Assembly: GCF_017815135.1 (NCBI RefSeq) | Contig: NZ_JAGJCF010000027.1 | Span: 1 to 44,754 of the forward strand | Reading direction: 5' to 3' | Source of the DNA: Jiella mangrovi | GTDB lineage: Bacteria; Pseudomonadota; Alphaproteobacteria; Rhizobiales; Rhizobiaceae | DNA: 44,754 bases | Shown here: positions 1 through 8,393 of the stretch, one piece after another | Numbering within the stretch: position 1 is the stretch's first letter | How the letters are laid out: every line of letters starts with the position of its first letter | The notes under the pieces: model-generated | What the model saw: the letters and a program-made list of their open reading frames with translations, nothing else | What the model was told of the DNA's origin: nothing | Database searches by the model: none | Position numbers and translations under genes: made by a program

Positions 1-137
1 CAGCCTCATGCAACTGTTCAGGTTTCGAAGACGGCGCGGGAAGGGGCCATGCCAGGCACCGGTCTGCCTTGCGGACGACCAGGATTCTCTCGGCCTCCTT
101 CCCGCCTCCCACCATACACCAATTCGAGCACACAGGA

Positions 138-226
138 TTCTCGGGACGGGGCCCGAGAATGACGAAGCGTCGAATGATGCGCCTTCTCGATCAAGTCGTG
201 GCCGGCCCTCGAGGATCGTGTCGTGC
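138..226 (+). repeat. GC-rich intergenic repeat B, copy 1
   Basis: The element starts with a small dyad, CTCGGG-N6-CCCGAG (140-157), and continues with GAATGACGAAGCGTCGAA and a diverged tail ending in GTCGTGC. A second copy in the same orientation lies at 9938-10025, and an inverted copy of the core dyad lies at 9872-9891. The match extends over about 88 bp with scattered substitutions, which indicates a dispersed repeat family, not chance. Confidence 0.75.
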
Positions 227-230
227 GTCC

Positions 231-315
231 AAATGGGCGCACAAAGGACGCTCTAACCTGTTAAATCTCCGCATCGTGCTTTCCGAAAATCGATTTCGAT
301 ATTCGGGCCGATGCT
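231..315 (+). repeat. Palindromic intergenic repeat A, copy 1
   Basis: The element begins near the AAAGGACG box, runs through CTCTAACCTGTTAAA and ends in a 44-nt hairpin at 271-314. The outer arms are GCATCG and CGATGC. The inner part has the pattern TTCCGAAAATCG ... TATTCGGGCC. Similar copies lie at 9701-9786 (opposite strand) and 13101-13190. I recall similar sequences being common between genes in Hyphomicrobiales, which is recollection and not a search result. Confidence 0.8.
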
Positions 316-336
316 GCAGATCGAACGAAAACCCTT

Positions 337-684
337 TCAGCCCTTCGCCGTACGGGCCAGCGTCACGCCACGCCTTCTGGGCGTGATGGCGTCGTGATCT
401 TCGTAGATCCCGTATTCGGTGGCCTGCTGATAGAGCATGTCGCCCTTGGCGCCGGCGAGAATCCGCAATTCCTTCAGTTCGCACAGGAGCGTGATCCGAA
501 AGGCGAGGGCGCGCAGATGGACGCGGTTGTAGCAGAAGAATGCGAGTCGGGCCCGCTCCATCGGCGGGATGGCGCAGATCAGTTCCTCTCGCAGAGCCTC
601 GTCCGAGCGCAACAGTTTCGCCAGGAGATCGAGGGGAACCGGACAGGTCGTCTCGTTGGGGATACCATCTCGGTTAGCTGCCAT
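337..684 (-). CDS. Conserved-looking small protein of unknown function
   Basis: A 115-residue protein if translation starts at the internal Met (MAANRDG) at 684. That start has a purine-rich AGAGAG ribosome-binding site about 7 nt upstream. A longer frame opens at 717 but lacks a good site. The sequence is predicted mostly helical, with a central segment containing PPMERARLAFFCYNRVHLRALAFRI-like helices split by charged residues and a basic C-terminus (ITPRRRGVTLARTAKG). No signal peptide, membrane helix or known catalytic motif is visible. It lies on the same strand as ubiG but about 350 bp downstream of it, behind an AT-rich leader, so it is probably transcribed separately. I do not recognise the family. 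Codon use fits its neighbours, which supports a real gene. Confidence 0.65.
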   Translation of the reverse strand: MAANRDGIPNETTCPVPLDLLAKLLRSDEALREELICAIPPMERARLAFFCYNRVHLRALAFRITLLCELKELRILAGAKGDMLYQQATEYGIYEDHDAITPRRRGVTLARTAKG

Positions 685-1032
685 CGTGTTCTCTCTTTCC
701 GGCTTCTGGCCCTTCATGCTCGGTTGAGGTCTTCTCCCGACTTCAACACTCTAGCTTTCGTGGCTTGTCCTGGCCTTGATCACGGGGACGTGAAAGATTG
801 TATTTCGTAAGTCAGCTGCGATTTAATCTTCGACAGCCGAGGAAAAATCGACGAACTGATCATTTGTCTTTCGAATCAGTTGCGGAAAACTCAATTATAG
901 ATTGCGAAGCGTTGCGACTGCTATTGCAATCTAAAGCCATTCGTCACCGCAGCGACATGGCGATTTGTCGCAGATATTTTGCTTCTGCGACCAATATTTC
1001 CAGCTGATCAAGAAAAAGCCTGTCGAAGGTGA
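685..1032. other. AT-rich gap with inverted repeats, probable promoter/leader of the 337-684 gene
   Basis: This gap lies between the 3' end of ubiG and the start of the small unknown gene, both on the minus strand. It is clearly richer in A and T than its surroundings. It holds an 8-bp inverted repeat (898-905 and 926-933, TAGATTGC/GCAATCTA). It also holds two mutually exclusive hairpins that share bases 967-971: GCGACA 952-957 with TGTCGC 966-971, and GTCGCAG 967-973 with CTGCGAC 985-991. I see no supported coding frame. Promoter and leader function are inferred from position and composition. Confidence 0.45.
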
Positions 1033-1776
1033 TTATACTTCGGGTCGGCGCGACAGGGTCATATAGTTCACGTCCGTGTCGCGCGAGAGGCGCCATTCGT
1101 CGGCGAGTGGGTGGTAGACCACCCCGGTTTCGCCGAGCATCGAAAGGCCTGCGGCCTCGACCGGACGGGCGATCTCCTGTGGTCTGACCAGCTTGGAATA
1201 CTGGTGGGTGCCCTTCGGCAGCCATCCGAGCACGTATTCCGCTCCGAAAATCGCAAAGCCGTAGGCCTTGAGGGTTCGATTGATCGTCGCGACGAACAAG
1301 AGGCCGCCAGGCTTCACCATTTTGGCGCAGGACGACAGGAACAGATCGACATTGGCGACATGCTCGACAATCTCGAGCGCCAAAACGACATCGAAGGTCT
1401 CGCCGCCTTCTGCGATATCTTCGGCGGTGGTGGCGCGGTAGTCGATCGCAAGGCCGGAGCCCTCAGCATGCAGCTTGGCCACTTCGATATTCGTCTCCGA
1501 CGCATCCGCGCCGACGACCGTGGCGCCGAGGCGTGCCAGCGGCTCGGAGATCAACCCGCCGCCGCAGCCGATGTCGAGCACGGACAGGCCGGCAAAGGGT
1601 TTCGGCTGCATCGTGTCGCGGGCGAAATTCGTCGCCATCTCCTCGCGTATGTAGTCGAGGCGCACGGGATTGAACTTGTGCAGCGGCTTGAACTTGCCGG
1701 CGGGGTTCCACCACTCCTGGGCGAGGCGCGAAAAGCGCTCGATCTCGTCCGCGTCGATCGTGGTACCCTCTGACAT
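1033..1776 (-). CDS. ubiG: Ubiquinone biosynthesis O-methyltransferase UbiG
   Basis: UbiG carries out both O-methylation steps of ubiquinone synthesis using S-adenosylmethionine, at the cytoplasmic face of the membrane. The 247-residue product is the usual family length. The SAM-binding motif I is VLDIGCGGG, followed by the acidic position in GADAS. The C-terminal half has the family signature [16 protein letters not shown] and the [11 protein letters not shown] stretch. I chose the Met of MSEGTTID at 1776; the frame is open upstream to 1914, but the extra residues are unlike the family. ubiG is divergent from lysC across a 388-bp gap, an arrangement I associate with Rhizobiales. A weak hairpin (CGAAG ... 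CTTCG) overlaps the stop and is followed by a T-rich tract on the minus strand, so termination there is possible. Confidence 0.95.
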   Translation of the reverse strand: MSEGTTIDADEIERFSRLAQEWWNPAGKFKPLHKFNPVRLDYIREEMATNFARDTMQPKPFAGLSVLDIGCGGGLISEPLARLGATVVGADASETNIEVAKLHAEGSGLAIDYRATTAEDIAEGGETFDVVLALEIVEHVANVDLFLSSCAKMVKPGGLLFVATINRTLKAYGFAIFGAEYVLGWLPKGTHQYSKLVRPQEIARPVEAAGLSMLGETGVVYHPLADEWRLSRDTDVNYMTLSRRPEV

Positions 1777-2164
1777 CAGCCCAGCCCGTTCCATTCCTTG
1801 CTCCGCACACGGATGTTCGTCTCGCGGCCCCGAAGTCAAGGCGCGCGGCGGCACGCGGTCGTCGATCTTCCCGGCAAAACGGAATACTGTCGGCAAAGCC
1901 GAGGGCGCCTGCAAGCATCAAGTGGCTGCGGATGGCGGCCTTCGCCAGATCTCGCCGCTGTCGCCGGCGGTCTTGAGGCAAGGATTTTTCGCCGCGATCT
2001 ACCGGCGAGCGGCATTTCGGAGGCAATGATTGCGCCTTTCGCCGCCATCGGTTAGGGAACGCGCGCCGAAGGGGCAGTCGCAGCGCTGCTTCGACGGTGT
2101 CAAAGAAAAGACGAACCGCCGGGCCCGACAGGGCGCCGCGCCCCCGAAGTGACTATCGCAGCTC
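1777..2164. other. Divergent intergenic region between ubiG and lysC
   Basis: This gap must contain the promoters of both ubiG (minus) and lysC (plus). Short open frames across it show no recognisable protein. I cannot assign -35/-10 boxes with confidence in this GC-rich sequence, and I see no obvious riboswitch. Nothing else stands out. Confidence 0.4.
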
Positions 2165-3421
2165 ATGGCCCGTCTCGTCCTGAAATTCGGCGGAACCTCC
2201 GTCGGCGACATCGACCGCATCCGAAACGTCGCCCGCCACGTCAAACGTGAGGTCGACGCCGGTCATCACGTCGCCGTCGTCGTTTCGGCCATGTCCGGCA
2301 AGACCAACGAGCTGGTCGGATGGTGCCGGCAATCCTCGCCGATCCATGATGCGCGCGAGTATGACGCGGTCGTCGCCTCGGGAGAGCAGGTCACCGCCGG
2401 TCTTCTGGCGATCACGCTGCAGGCGATGGGCGTCAATGCGCGCTCGTGGCAGGGCTGGCAGATCCCGATTCGCACCGACGGCTCGCACGGGGCCGCGCGC
2501 ATCCAGGAGATCGACGCCAGCGAGATCGTGCGGCGGTTCGAGGGCGAGGGGCAGGTCGCCGTCGTCGCCGGCTTCCAGGGGATCGCGCCGGACAACCGCA
2601 TCGCGACGCTGGGGCGCGGTGGCTCCGACACCAGCGCCGTTGCCATCGCCGCGGCGATCGCCGCCGATCGCTGCGACATCTACACCGATGTCGATGGCGT
2701 CTATACCACCGATCCGCGCATCGAGCCGAAAGCGCGGCGCATGGCCAAGATCTCCTTCGAGGAGATGCTGGAAATGGCCTCGCTCGGCGCCAAGGTGCTG
2801 CAGGTGCGCTCGGTGGAGCTTGCCATGGTACACAAGGTGCGCACCTTCGTGCGCTCCTCCTTCATAGATCCTGACGCTCCCGGCATGGACGACTTCGACA
2901 ATCCGCCGGGAACCCTCATTTGCGACGAGGACGAAATCGTGGAACAGCAGGTCGTAACGGGTATCGCCTATTCCAAGGACGAGGCGCAGATATCGCTGCG
3001 CCGCGTCGAGGATCGGCCGGGCGTCGCCGCGGCGATCTTCGGGCCGCTGGCCGATGCCGGCGTCAATGTCGACATGATCGTCCAGAACATTTCCGAATCC
3101 GGCGATGCGACGGACATGACCTTCACGGTGCCGGCCGGCGATCTCGCCAAGGCGACGGCGATCCTCGAAGCGGCCAAGGCCGAAATGCGCTATGATTCGC
3201 TGCAGAGCGAATCCGGCCTCACCAAGGTCTCGGTGATCGGCATCGGCATGCGCAGCCATACCGGCGTCGCGGCAACCGCCTTCAAGTCCCTCGCCGCCCG
3301 CAGCATCAACATCAAGGCGATCACCACCTCCGAGATCAAGATCTCGATCCTGATCGACGGCGACTACACGGAGCTTGCCGTGCGCGCTCTGCACGGCGTT
3401 TACGGCCTCGACAAGGCTTGA
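2165..3421 (+). CDS. lysC: Aspartate kinase
   Basis: Phosphorylates aspartate, the first committed step to lysine, threonine, methionine and diaminopimelate. The 418-residue product matches single-function aspartokinases. The N-terminus has the kinase signature KFGGTSVGD (residues 7-15), followed by VVVSAMSGKTNEL. GRGGSDTSAVA forms part of the substrate and nucleotide site. The C-terminal third carries two ACT domains, seen as GVAAAIFGPLADAGVNVDMI and GVAATAFKSLAARSINIKAI, where end-product feedback is expected to act. An internal alternative start giving a separate regulatory subunit is known in some aspartokinases, but I cannot show one here. ptsP follows after about 220 bp. Confidence 0.96.
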   Translation: MARLVLKFGGTSVGDIDRIRNVARHVKREVDAGHHVAVVVSAMSGKTNELVGWCRQSSPIHDAREYDAVVASGEQVTAGLLAITLQAMGVNARSWQGWQIPIRTDGSHGAARIQEIDASEIVRRFEGEGQVAVVAGFQGIAPDNRIATLGRGGSDTSAVAIAAAIAADRCDIYTDVDGVYTTDPRIEPKARRMAKISFEEMLEMASLGAKVLQVRSVELAMVHKVRTFVRSSFIDPDAPGMDDFDNPPGTLICDEDEIVEQQVVTGIAYSKDEAQISLRRVEDRPGVAAAIFGPLADAGVNVDMIVQNISESGDATDMTFTVPAGDLAKATAILEAAKAEMRYDSLQSESGLTKVSVIGIGMRSHTGVAATAFKSLAARSINIKAITTSEIKISILIDGDYTELAVRALHGVYGLDKA

Positions 3422-3644
3422 GCCGACGGCTGCGTCGCATGGGGGTTTGAACGAACCGGTCACGGCGATCAACTGAAAGCGGCAGGGTTCTTGCTTCACC
3501 ACGGTCAAATCCGGCACGATGGCCGCAAGATGCGGCAGTGAGTCGGGCCTATCGCTTTGTCGCCGAGAAGTATGGCGATGGGATAGTTTTGGATCGAGAC
3601 TGGTCTCGGGTATCTTCCTCGATGCCAAAGGACGGAAGGCAGCG

Positions 3645-5909
3645 TTGAACAGGGGCGACACCTCAGGTCCGCGGGTGCTGATGCGCCGCATTCGGGAGCT
3701 CATGATCGAGCCCCTGGAGCCTCAGGCGCGTCTCGATCAGATCGTCAAGCTCATCGCCACGCATATGGAGACCGAGGTCTGCTCGCTTTATGTGCTGCGT
3801 GCCGACGGCGTACTCGAACTCTACGCGACCGAAGGCCTCAATCCGGGGGCGGTGCATCTAGCGCAGCTGAGGCTCGGCGAGGGCCTCGTCGGCACGATCG
3901 CCGCCACCGCCCGGCCGCATAACCTGTCGGACGCACAGAACCATCCGGCCTTCACCTACCTGCCGGAGACCGGCGAGGAAGCCTACGCAACCTTCCTCGG
4001 CGTTCCGGTGCTGCGCGCCGGCCGAACGCTCGGCGTCCTCGTCGTCCAGAACAAGGCGGTGGGCCGGGTCTATCCGGAGGAAGAATCCGAAGCGCTCGAG
4101 ACCGTTGCGATGGTCATCGCCGAGATGATCGCGGCGGGCGGGCTGGAGGGGCTTCTGCGGCCCGGCGTCACGCTCGACCTCACACGGCCCGTCAGTTTCG
4201 AGGGCGTGCCGCTCTGCGACGGCATCGGCATCGGCCAGGTCGTCCTGCACGAGCCGCGCGTCGTGGTGTCGAACCTTTTCAACGAAGACGTGGAGAGCGA
4301 GGTTGCGCGGCTGTCCGAGGCGCTGACGATCCTGCGCAAATCCATCGAGGACATGCTGGCGCTGCGCGAGGTCGCCGACGAGGGCGAGCATCGGGCGGTG
4401 CTCGAGACCTATCGCAAGTTCGCCCGTGATCGCGGCTGGGTGCGCCGGCTCGAGGAGGCGGTTCGCAACGGCCTCACCGCCGAGGCGGCGGTCGAGAAGG
4501 TGCAGTCGGACATGCGCGCCCGCATGATGCATCTCACCGACCCCTACATGCGTGAGCGGCTGCACGATTTCGACGATCTCGCCAACCGGCTCCTGCGCCA
4601 GCTGATCGGCCAGGACGTCAACGGCAAGGACGTCACCGACGCGGTGGTCGTTGCCCGCAACATGGGCGCGGCCGAACTTCTCGACTATCACCGCGGGCAG
4701 ATCCACGGTCTCGTCCTCGAAGAAGGGGCGGCGACCAGCCATGTGGTCATTGTCGCGCGCGCGCTCGGCATTCCGGTCGCCGGTCAGGTCAAGGGCGCCG
4801 TCTCGATGGCCGAGAAGGGCGATCCGATCGTGGTCGACGGCGAGAGCGGCGACGTCCATCTGCGTCCGCCGCCGGAGATCCAGAGCCTTTTCTCCGACAA
4901 GCTGCGCTTTCGCGCCGAACGCCAGCAGCGCTATCGTTCGCTGCGCGACCAGCCCGCCGTGACCCGCGACGGGACGCCGATCGGGCTGCAGATGAATGCG
5001 GGGCTTCTCGTCGATCTGCCCCAGCTTGCCGAATCCGGCGCCGAGGGAATCGGGCTGTTTCGAACCGAATTGCAGTTCATGGTCGCCTCGACCATGCCGC
5101 GCACCGGCGATCAGGAGCGGCTTTACCGCGCCGTGCTCGATGCTGCGGGCGAGCGGCCGGTGACCTTCCGCACGCTCGATGTCGGCGGCGACAAGCTGTT
5201 GCCCTATCTGCGCCAGAGCCCCGAGGACAATCCGGCCCTTGGCTATCGCGCGATGCGGCTCGCGCTCGACCGGCCAGGCCTTCTGAGGACGCAGCTGCGC
5301 GCGCTTTTGAAGGCGGCTTCCGGCCGCGCCGCGCGCATCATGTTTCCGATGGTCACCGACCTGTCCGAGATCCGCGCGGCGCGCGCCCTCATCTCGCGCG
5401 AACTCGAGCATCTGTCACGCTTCAACTACGTTCCGCCGAGGAGCCTCGAGGTCGGAGCGATGCTGGAAGTTCCCTCGCTGCTGTTCCAGCTCGATCCGCT
5501 GATGGCCGAACTCGACTTCGTTTCCATCGGTTCGAACGACCTGTTCCAGTTCTTCTTCGCCGTCGATCGCGGCAACGCCCATGTCGCGACACGCTACGAC
5601 GATCTCTCGGTGCCGTTCTTGAGGGCGCTGCGGGAAGTCGTGCGGGCCGGAGAGCGGCACGGCGTTTCCGTCTCGCTCTGTGGGGAGATGGCCGGCCGGT
5701 CCCTGTCGGCCATGGCGCTGATCGGCCTTGGCTTCCGGAACATCTCGATGGCGCCGCCTTCGATCGGTCCGGTCAAGGCGATGCTGATGGCGCTCGAGGC
5801 ATCGAGCCTGTCGGCCGAGCTCGATGCGCTTCTCGACGACGTTTCGCAGGCGGGGACGGCACGGACCCTGCTCGAGGATTTTGCCGCGCGTCACGCGATC
5901 CCATATTAG
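3645..5909 (+). CDS. ptsP: Phosphoenolpyruvate-protein phosphotransferase PtsP (EI-Ntr)
   Basis: First enzyme of the nitrogen-related PTS: it autophosphorylates from PEP and passes phosphate to NPr, which signals to metabolism and not to sugar uptake. I choose a TTG start at 3645 (MNRGDTSGPRVL), giving 754 residues. It has a GGAAGG site 6 nt upstream and the length matches rhizobial PtsP; the frame is open to 3519 but the added residues look unrelated. Domains in order: an N-terminal GAF sensor (about 25-150), the PEP-utiliser N-terminal domain, the swivelling domain with phospho-accepting His366 in GAATSHVVIVAR, and the C-terminal TIM barrel with EGIGLFRTEL, FRTLDVGGDK, GSNDLFQFFFAVDR and LCGEMAG. 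It sits between lysC and prfA, an order I know from Rhizobiales. Confidence 0.93.
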   Translation: MNRGDTSGPRVLMRRIRELMIEPLEPQARLDQIVKLIATHMETEVCSLYVLRADGVLELYATEGLNPGAVHLAQLRLGEGLVGTIAATARPHNLSDAQNHPAFTYLPETGEEAYATFLGVPVLRAGRTLGVLVVQNKAVGRVYPEEESEALETVAMVIAEMIAAGGLEGLLRPGVTLDLTRPVSFEGVPLCDGIGIGQVVLHEPRVVVSNLFNEDVESEVARLSEALTILRKSIEDMLALREVADEGEHRAVLETYRKFARDRGWVRRLEEAVRNGLTAEAAVEKVQSDMRARMMHLTDPYMRERLHDFDDLANRLLRQLIGQDVNGKDVTDAVVVARNMGAAELLDYHRGQIHGLVLEEGAATSHVVIVARALGIPVAGQVKGAVSMAEKGDPIVVDGESGDVHLRPPPEIQSLFSDKLRFRAERQQRYRSLRDQPAVTRDGTPIGLQMNAGLLVDLPQLAESGAEGIGLFRTELQFMVASTMPRTGDQERLYRAVLDAAGERPVTFRTLDVGGDKLLPYLRQSPEDNPALGYRAMRLALDRPGLLRTQLRALLKAASGRAARIMFPMVTDLSEIRAARALISRELEHLSRFNYVPPRSLEVGAMLEVPSLLFQLDPLMAELDFVSIGSNDLFQFFFAVDRGNAHVATRYDDLSVPFLRALREVVRAGERHGVSVSLCGEMAGRSLSAMALIGLGFRNISMAPPSIGPVKAMLMALEASSLSAELDALLDDVSQAGTARTLLEDFAARHAIPY

Positions 5910-6008
5910 CGGGGGTGGGCGCAGACACCCTGAGGATCGGCGGAGCCGAACCGCCATCCTTTGACGATCCCGCAAAATCCAAGTCATTCAGCATTCGAAC
6001 CGGACATC

Positions 6009-7094
6009 ATGGCAACTCTGCCGAACACGACGTTGAACGAAATCACCCAGCGTTTCGCCATGCTCGAAAGGGAGATGGCGAAGGGGCTGGAGCATGAGGT
6101 CTATTCCAAGCTCGCGGCGGAATACGCCTCGCTGGAGGATGTGAATGCTGCGATCGGGGAGTACCGCCGGGCCGAGGAGGAACTGCAGGGCTCGCGCGCC
6201 CTCCTGAACGATCCCTCCGCCGACCGCGAGATGCGCGAGCTGGCTGAAGCCGAGATCGATAGTCTGAAGGAACAGCTCGAGGTGCTGAGCGGCCGGATCC
6301 AGCTCCTGCTCCTTCCCAAGGACGCCGCCGACGAAAAGGGCGCGATCCTGGAAATCCGCGCCGGCACCGGCGGTTCGGAAGCCGGGCTTTTCGCCGGCGA
6401 TCTGTTTCGCATGTACCAGCGCTATTCGGAGCTCAACCGCTGGAAGGTCGAGGTCCTGTCGGCGAGCGATGGCGAGGTCGGCGGCTATAAGGAAGTGATC
6501 GCGGCGATCCGGGGCAAGGGGGTGTTCTCCCGGCTGAAGTTCGAATCCGGCGTTCACCGGGTCCAGCGCGTGCCTGAGACCGAGTCCGGCGGGCGGATCC
6601 ACACCTCGGCGGCGACGGTCGCCGTCCTTCCCGAAGCCGAGGACATCGACATCGAGGTGCGTCCCGACGACATTCGCATCGACACCATGCGTGCCTCGGG
6701 CGCCGGTGGGCAGCATGTCAACACCACCGATTCGGCCGTTCGCATCACCCACATTCCCACCGGTATCGTCGTCACTTCCTCGGAAAAGTCGCAGCATCAG
6801 AACCGCGCCCGCGCCATGGAGGTTCTCAAAGCCCGGCTGTTCGACATGGAACGGCAGAAGGCAGACGACGAGCGCTCGGCCACGCGCAAGAGCCAGGTCG
6901 GCTCGGGCGACCGGTCCGAGCGGATCCGCACCTATAATTTCCCGCAAGGCCGGGTGACCGACCATCGCATCAATCTCACCCTCTACAAGCTCGACCGGGT
7001 GATCGAGGGCGAGATGGACGAACTGGTCGATGCGCTGGTTTCCGATCATCAGGCCCGGCTTCTCGCCGCCGTCGGCGTCGAGGACGGGGTGTGA
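6009..7094 (+). CDS. prfA: Peptide chain release factor 1
   Basis: RF1 recognises UAA and UAG stop codons in the ribosomal A site and triggers release of the finished protein. The 361-residue product starts at the Met of MATLPNTT; 16 in-frame residues upstream are probably untranslated. The catalytic GGQ loop is in [15 protein letters not shown]. The codon-recognition tripeptide appears as PET in [14 protein letters not shown], the position of the PxT motif that separates RF1 from RF2. [13 protein letters not shown] near the C-terminus is also typical. prmC, which methylates the GGQ glutamine, begins 10 nt downstream, so the pair is very likely one operon. Confidence 0.96.
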   Translation: MATLPNTTLNEITQRFAMLEREMAKGLEHEVYSKLAAEYASLEDVNAAIGEYRRAEEELQGSRALLNDPSADREMRELAEAEIDSLKEQLEVLSGRIQLLLLPKDAADEKGAILEIRAGTGGSEAGLFAGDLFRMYQRYSELNRWKVEVLSASDGEVGGYKEVIAAIRGKGVFSRLKFESGVHRVQRVPETESGGRIHTSAATVAVLPEAEDIDIEVRPDDIRIDTMRASGAGGQHVNTTDSAVRITHIPTGIVVTSSEKSQHQNRARAMEVLKARLFDMERQKADDERSATRKSQVGSGDRSERIRTYNFPQGRVTDHRINLTLYKLDRVIEGEMDELVDALVSDHQARLLAAVGVEDGV

Positions 7095-7104
7095 GGACGT
7101 CGCA

Positions 7105-8100
7105 ATGAGCGGCCCTGCCGATTCCGATGGCGGCGTCTCGACATCGGGCCTCAAGGCCGCGGAGCGAGGCGGCGCTTGTCTCGGCGAGCTCTATGACGAA
7201 GGGGTGCGTCGCCTTCGCCAGCCGGATACCGGAGCGACGTCTCCTTGCGGTGCGGGACTTTCCCCGACGCCCGACCTCGATGCGAGGCTGCTCCTTGCAG
7301 CGGTCCTCGGCGTCACGCCATCGCAGATCCACCGCGCGAGTGCCCGTCCCGTTACGCGGGGCGAGGCCGAGGCCTTCGCCGGCTTCCTCGCCAGGCGCCG
7401 TGAGGGCGAGCCCGTTCACCGCATCATCGGCCGCCGGGCCTTTTACGAACACGAATTCGAGCTCTCCCCGGACACCCTCGAGCCGCGGCCGGAAACCGAG
7501 CTTCTCGTCGATATGGCGCGGCCATTCGTCGACGGCGCGATGGCCGAGCGTGGGGCATGCCTCTTTGCCGATGTGGGAACCGGCACCGGGGCCATCGCCG
7601 TGTCGCTGCTCGCGCTCTGCCCGCTTGCCGAGGCTGTCGCCATCGACATTGCCGAGGGCGCGCTGGTGACGGCGCGGCGCAATTCGGAGGCTGCGGGCGT
7701 CGGCCCACGCTTTCATCCGGTGCTGACCGACCAGCTTGCGGGCGTTTGCGGTCCATTCGATGTCATCGTCTCGAATCCGCCCTATATTCCGACCAATACG
7801 ATCGGAGAACTCGACGTCTCGGTGCGCCGCCACGATCCGATGCTGGCCCTCGATGGCGGCCCGGACGGGCTCGCGGCCTACCGGGCGATCGCCGAAGATG
7901 CGGGCCGCGTCCTGCGCCCCGGCGGTGCGGTGATTGTCGAGATCGGGCACGGACAGGCGGGGGACGTCGAGACCATCTTCCAAGCGTCCGGCTTTGCCGC
8001 TGCCGGCCGGTCGAAGGATCTCGCCGGGATCGAGCGGGTTCTCGTGTTGACGTCGGGGCGGCAGGAGCCCGAAGCTTTCGCGAAGCCCGCCAGTTTCTAG
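7105..8100 (+). CDS. prmC: Release factor glutamine methyltransferase PrmC
   Basis: Methylates the glutamine of the GGQ motif in RF1 and RF2 with S-adenosylmethionine. The 331-residue product has the N-terminal helical domain that binds the release factor and a C-terminal Rossmann methyltransferase domain. Visible motifs are PRPETELLVD, the SAM loop DVGTGTGAIAVSLL, and the catalytic NPPY (Asn224 to Tyr227) in SNPPYIPTNTI. The start at 7105 has a GGACG ribosome-binding site. The first about 45 residues (Gly/Ser-rich, then acidic) are more variable than the family. It is co-oriented with prfA 10 nt upstream. An inverted repeat, GAGGAAA/TTTCCTC (8117-8123 and 8144-8150), lies just past the stop. 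Confidence 0.94.
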   Translation: MSGPADSDGGVSTSGLKAAERGGACLGELYDEGVRRLRQPDTGATSPCGAGLSPTPDLDARLLLAAVLGVTPSQIHRASARPVTRGEAEAFAGFLARRREGEPVHRIIGRRAFYEHEFELSPDTLEPRPETELLVDMARPFVDGAMAERGACLFADVGTGTGAIAVSLLALCPLAEAVAIDIAEGALVTARRNSEAAGVGPRFHPVLTDQLAGVCGPFDVIVSNPPYIPTNTIGELDVSVRRHDPMLALDGGPDGLAAYRAIAEDAGRVLRPGGAVIVEIGHGQAGDVETIFQASGFAAAGRSKDLAGIERVLVLTSGRQEPEAFAKPASF

Positions 8101-8294
8101 GCGGAAATGGTTATTCGAGGAAATAAGGCTTGTCGCTCCGGGGTTTCCTCTCTATTGTCGAGCGCGTACGGAGGAATCGAGGGGGACATCTCAGACGGCA
8201 GAGCCGGGAGATGCTCGAGATGACCGAATGGTCGTCCGTTGAACTGGCAAGACGGAACGCCAGTCGAAACCGACCTTAGAACATTTCCATCGCT

Positions 8295-8358
8295 GGCCCG
8301 TCCTCGAAGAGAGGGCCGCGCACAGGAGCATTTTGCACGCTCCCGACGTGGAACGTCG
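8295..8358 (+). promoter_or_regulatory. Three hairpins in the leader of the DUF4167 gene
   Basis: The 293-bp gap before 8394 ends in a run of small stem-loops: GGCCC 8295-8299 with GGGCC 8313-8317, GGAGC 8325-8329 with GCTCC 8339-8343, and CGACG 8344-8348 with CGTCG 8354-8358. The ribosome-binding site AGGAAG follows at about 8384-8389. The dense spacing suggests a structured 5' leader. It matches no riboswitch class I recognise, so regulation is an inference. Confidence 0.4.
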
Positions 8359-8393
8359 CTGGATGTTCCCGATACACAAGAGACAGGAAGAGC

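Larger units (their letters stand above)
1..336. other. Intergenic repeat region at window start
   Basis: No gene is supported here. The stretch is mostly two intergenic repeat types listed separately: a GC-rich element around 138-226 and a hairpin element around 231-315. Short open frames crossing it change their reading with the repeats and look non-coding. It lies just beyond the 3' end of the minus-strand gene that ends at 337. Confidence 0.6.

Noticed and set aside
798-1007. 69-residue plus-strand frame in the AT-rich gap
   Set aside because: It starts at TTG with no ribosome-binding site, overlaps the inverted repeats and resembles nothing known.
1024-1042. Rho-independent terminator of ubiG
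   Set aside because: The stem CGAAG/CTTCG is only 5 bp, overlaps the stop codon, and the T-tract begins several bases later. Too weak to list as a terminator.
2153-3703. Long minus-strand open frame opposite lysC
   Set aside because: It overlaps a clear aspartokinase and has no family pattern; an antisense shadow.
3858-5411. Long minus-strand open frame opposite ptsP
   Set aside because: Shadow of the PEP-phosphotransferase gene; low-information composition.
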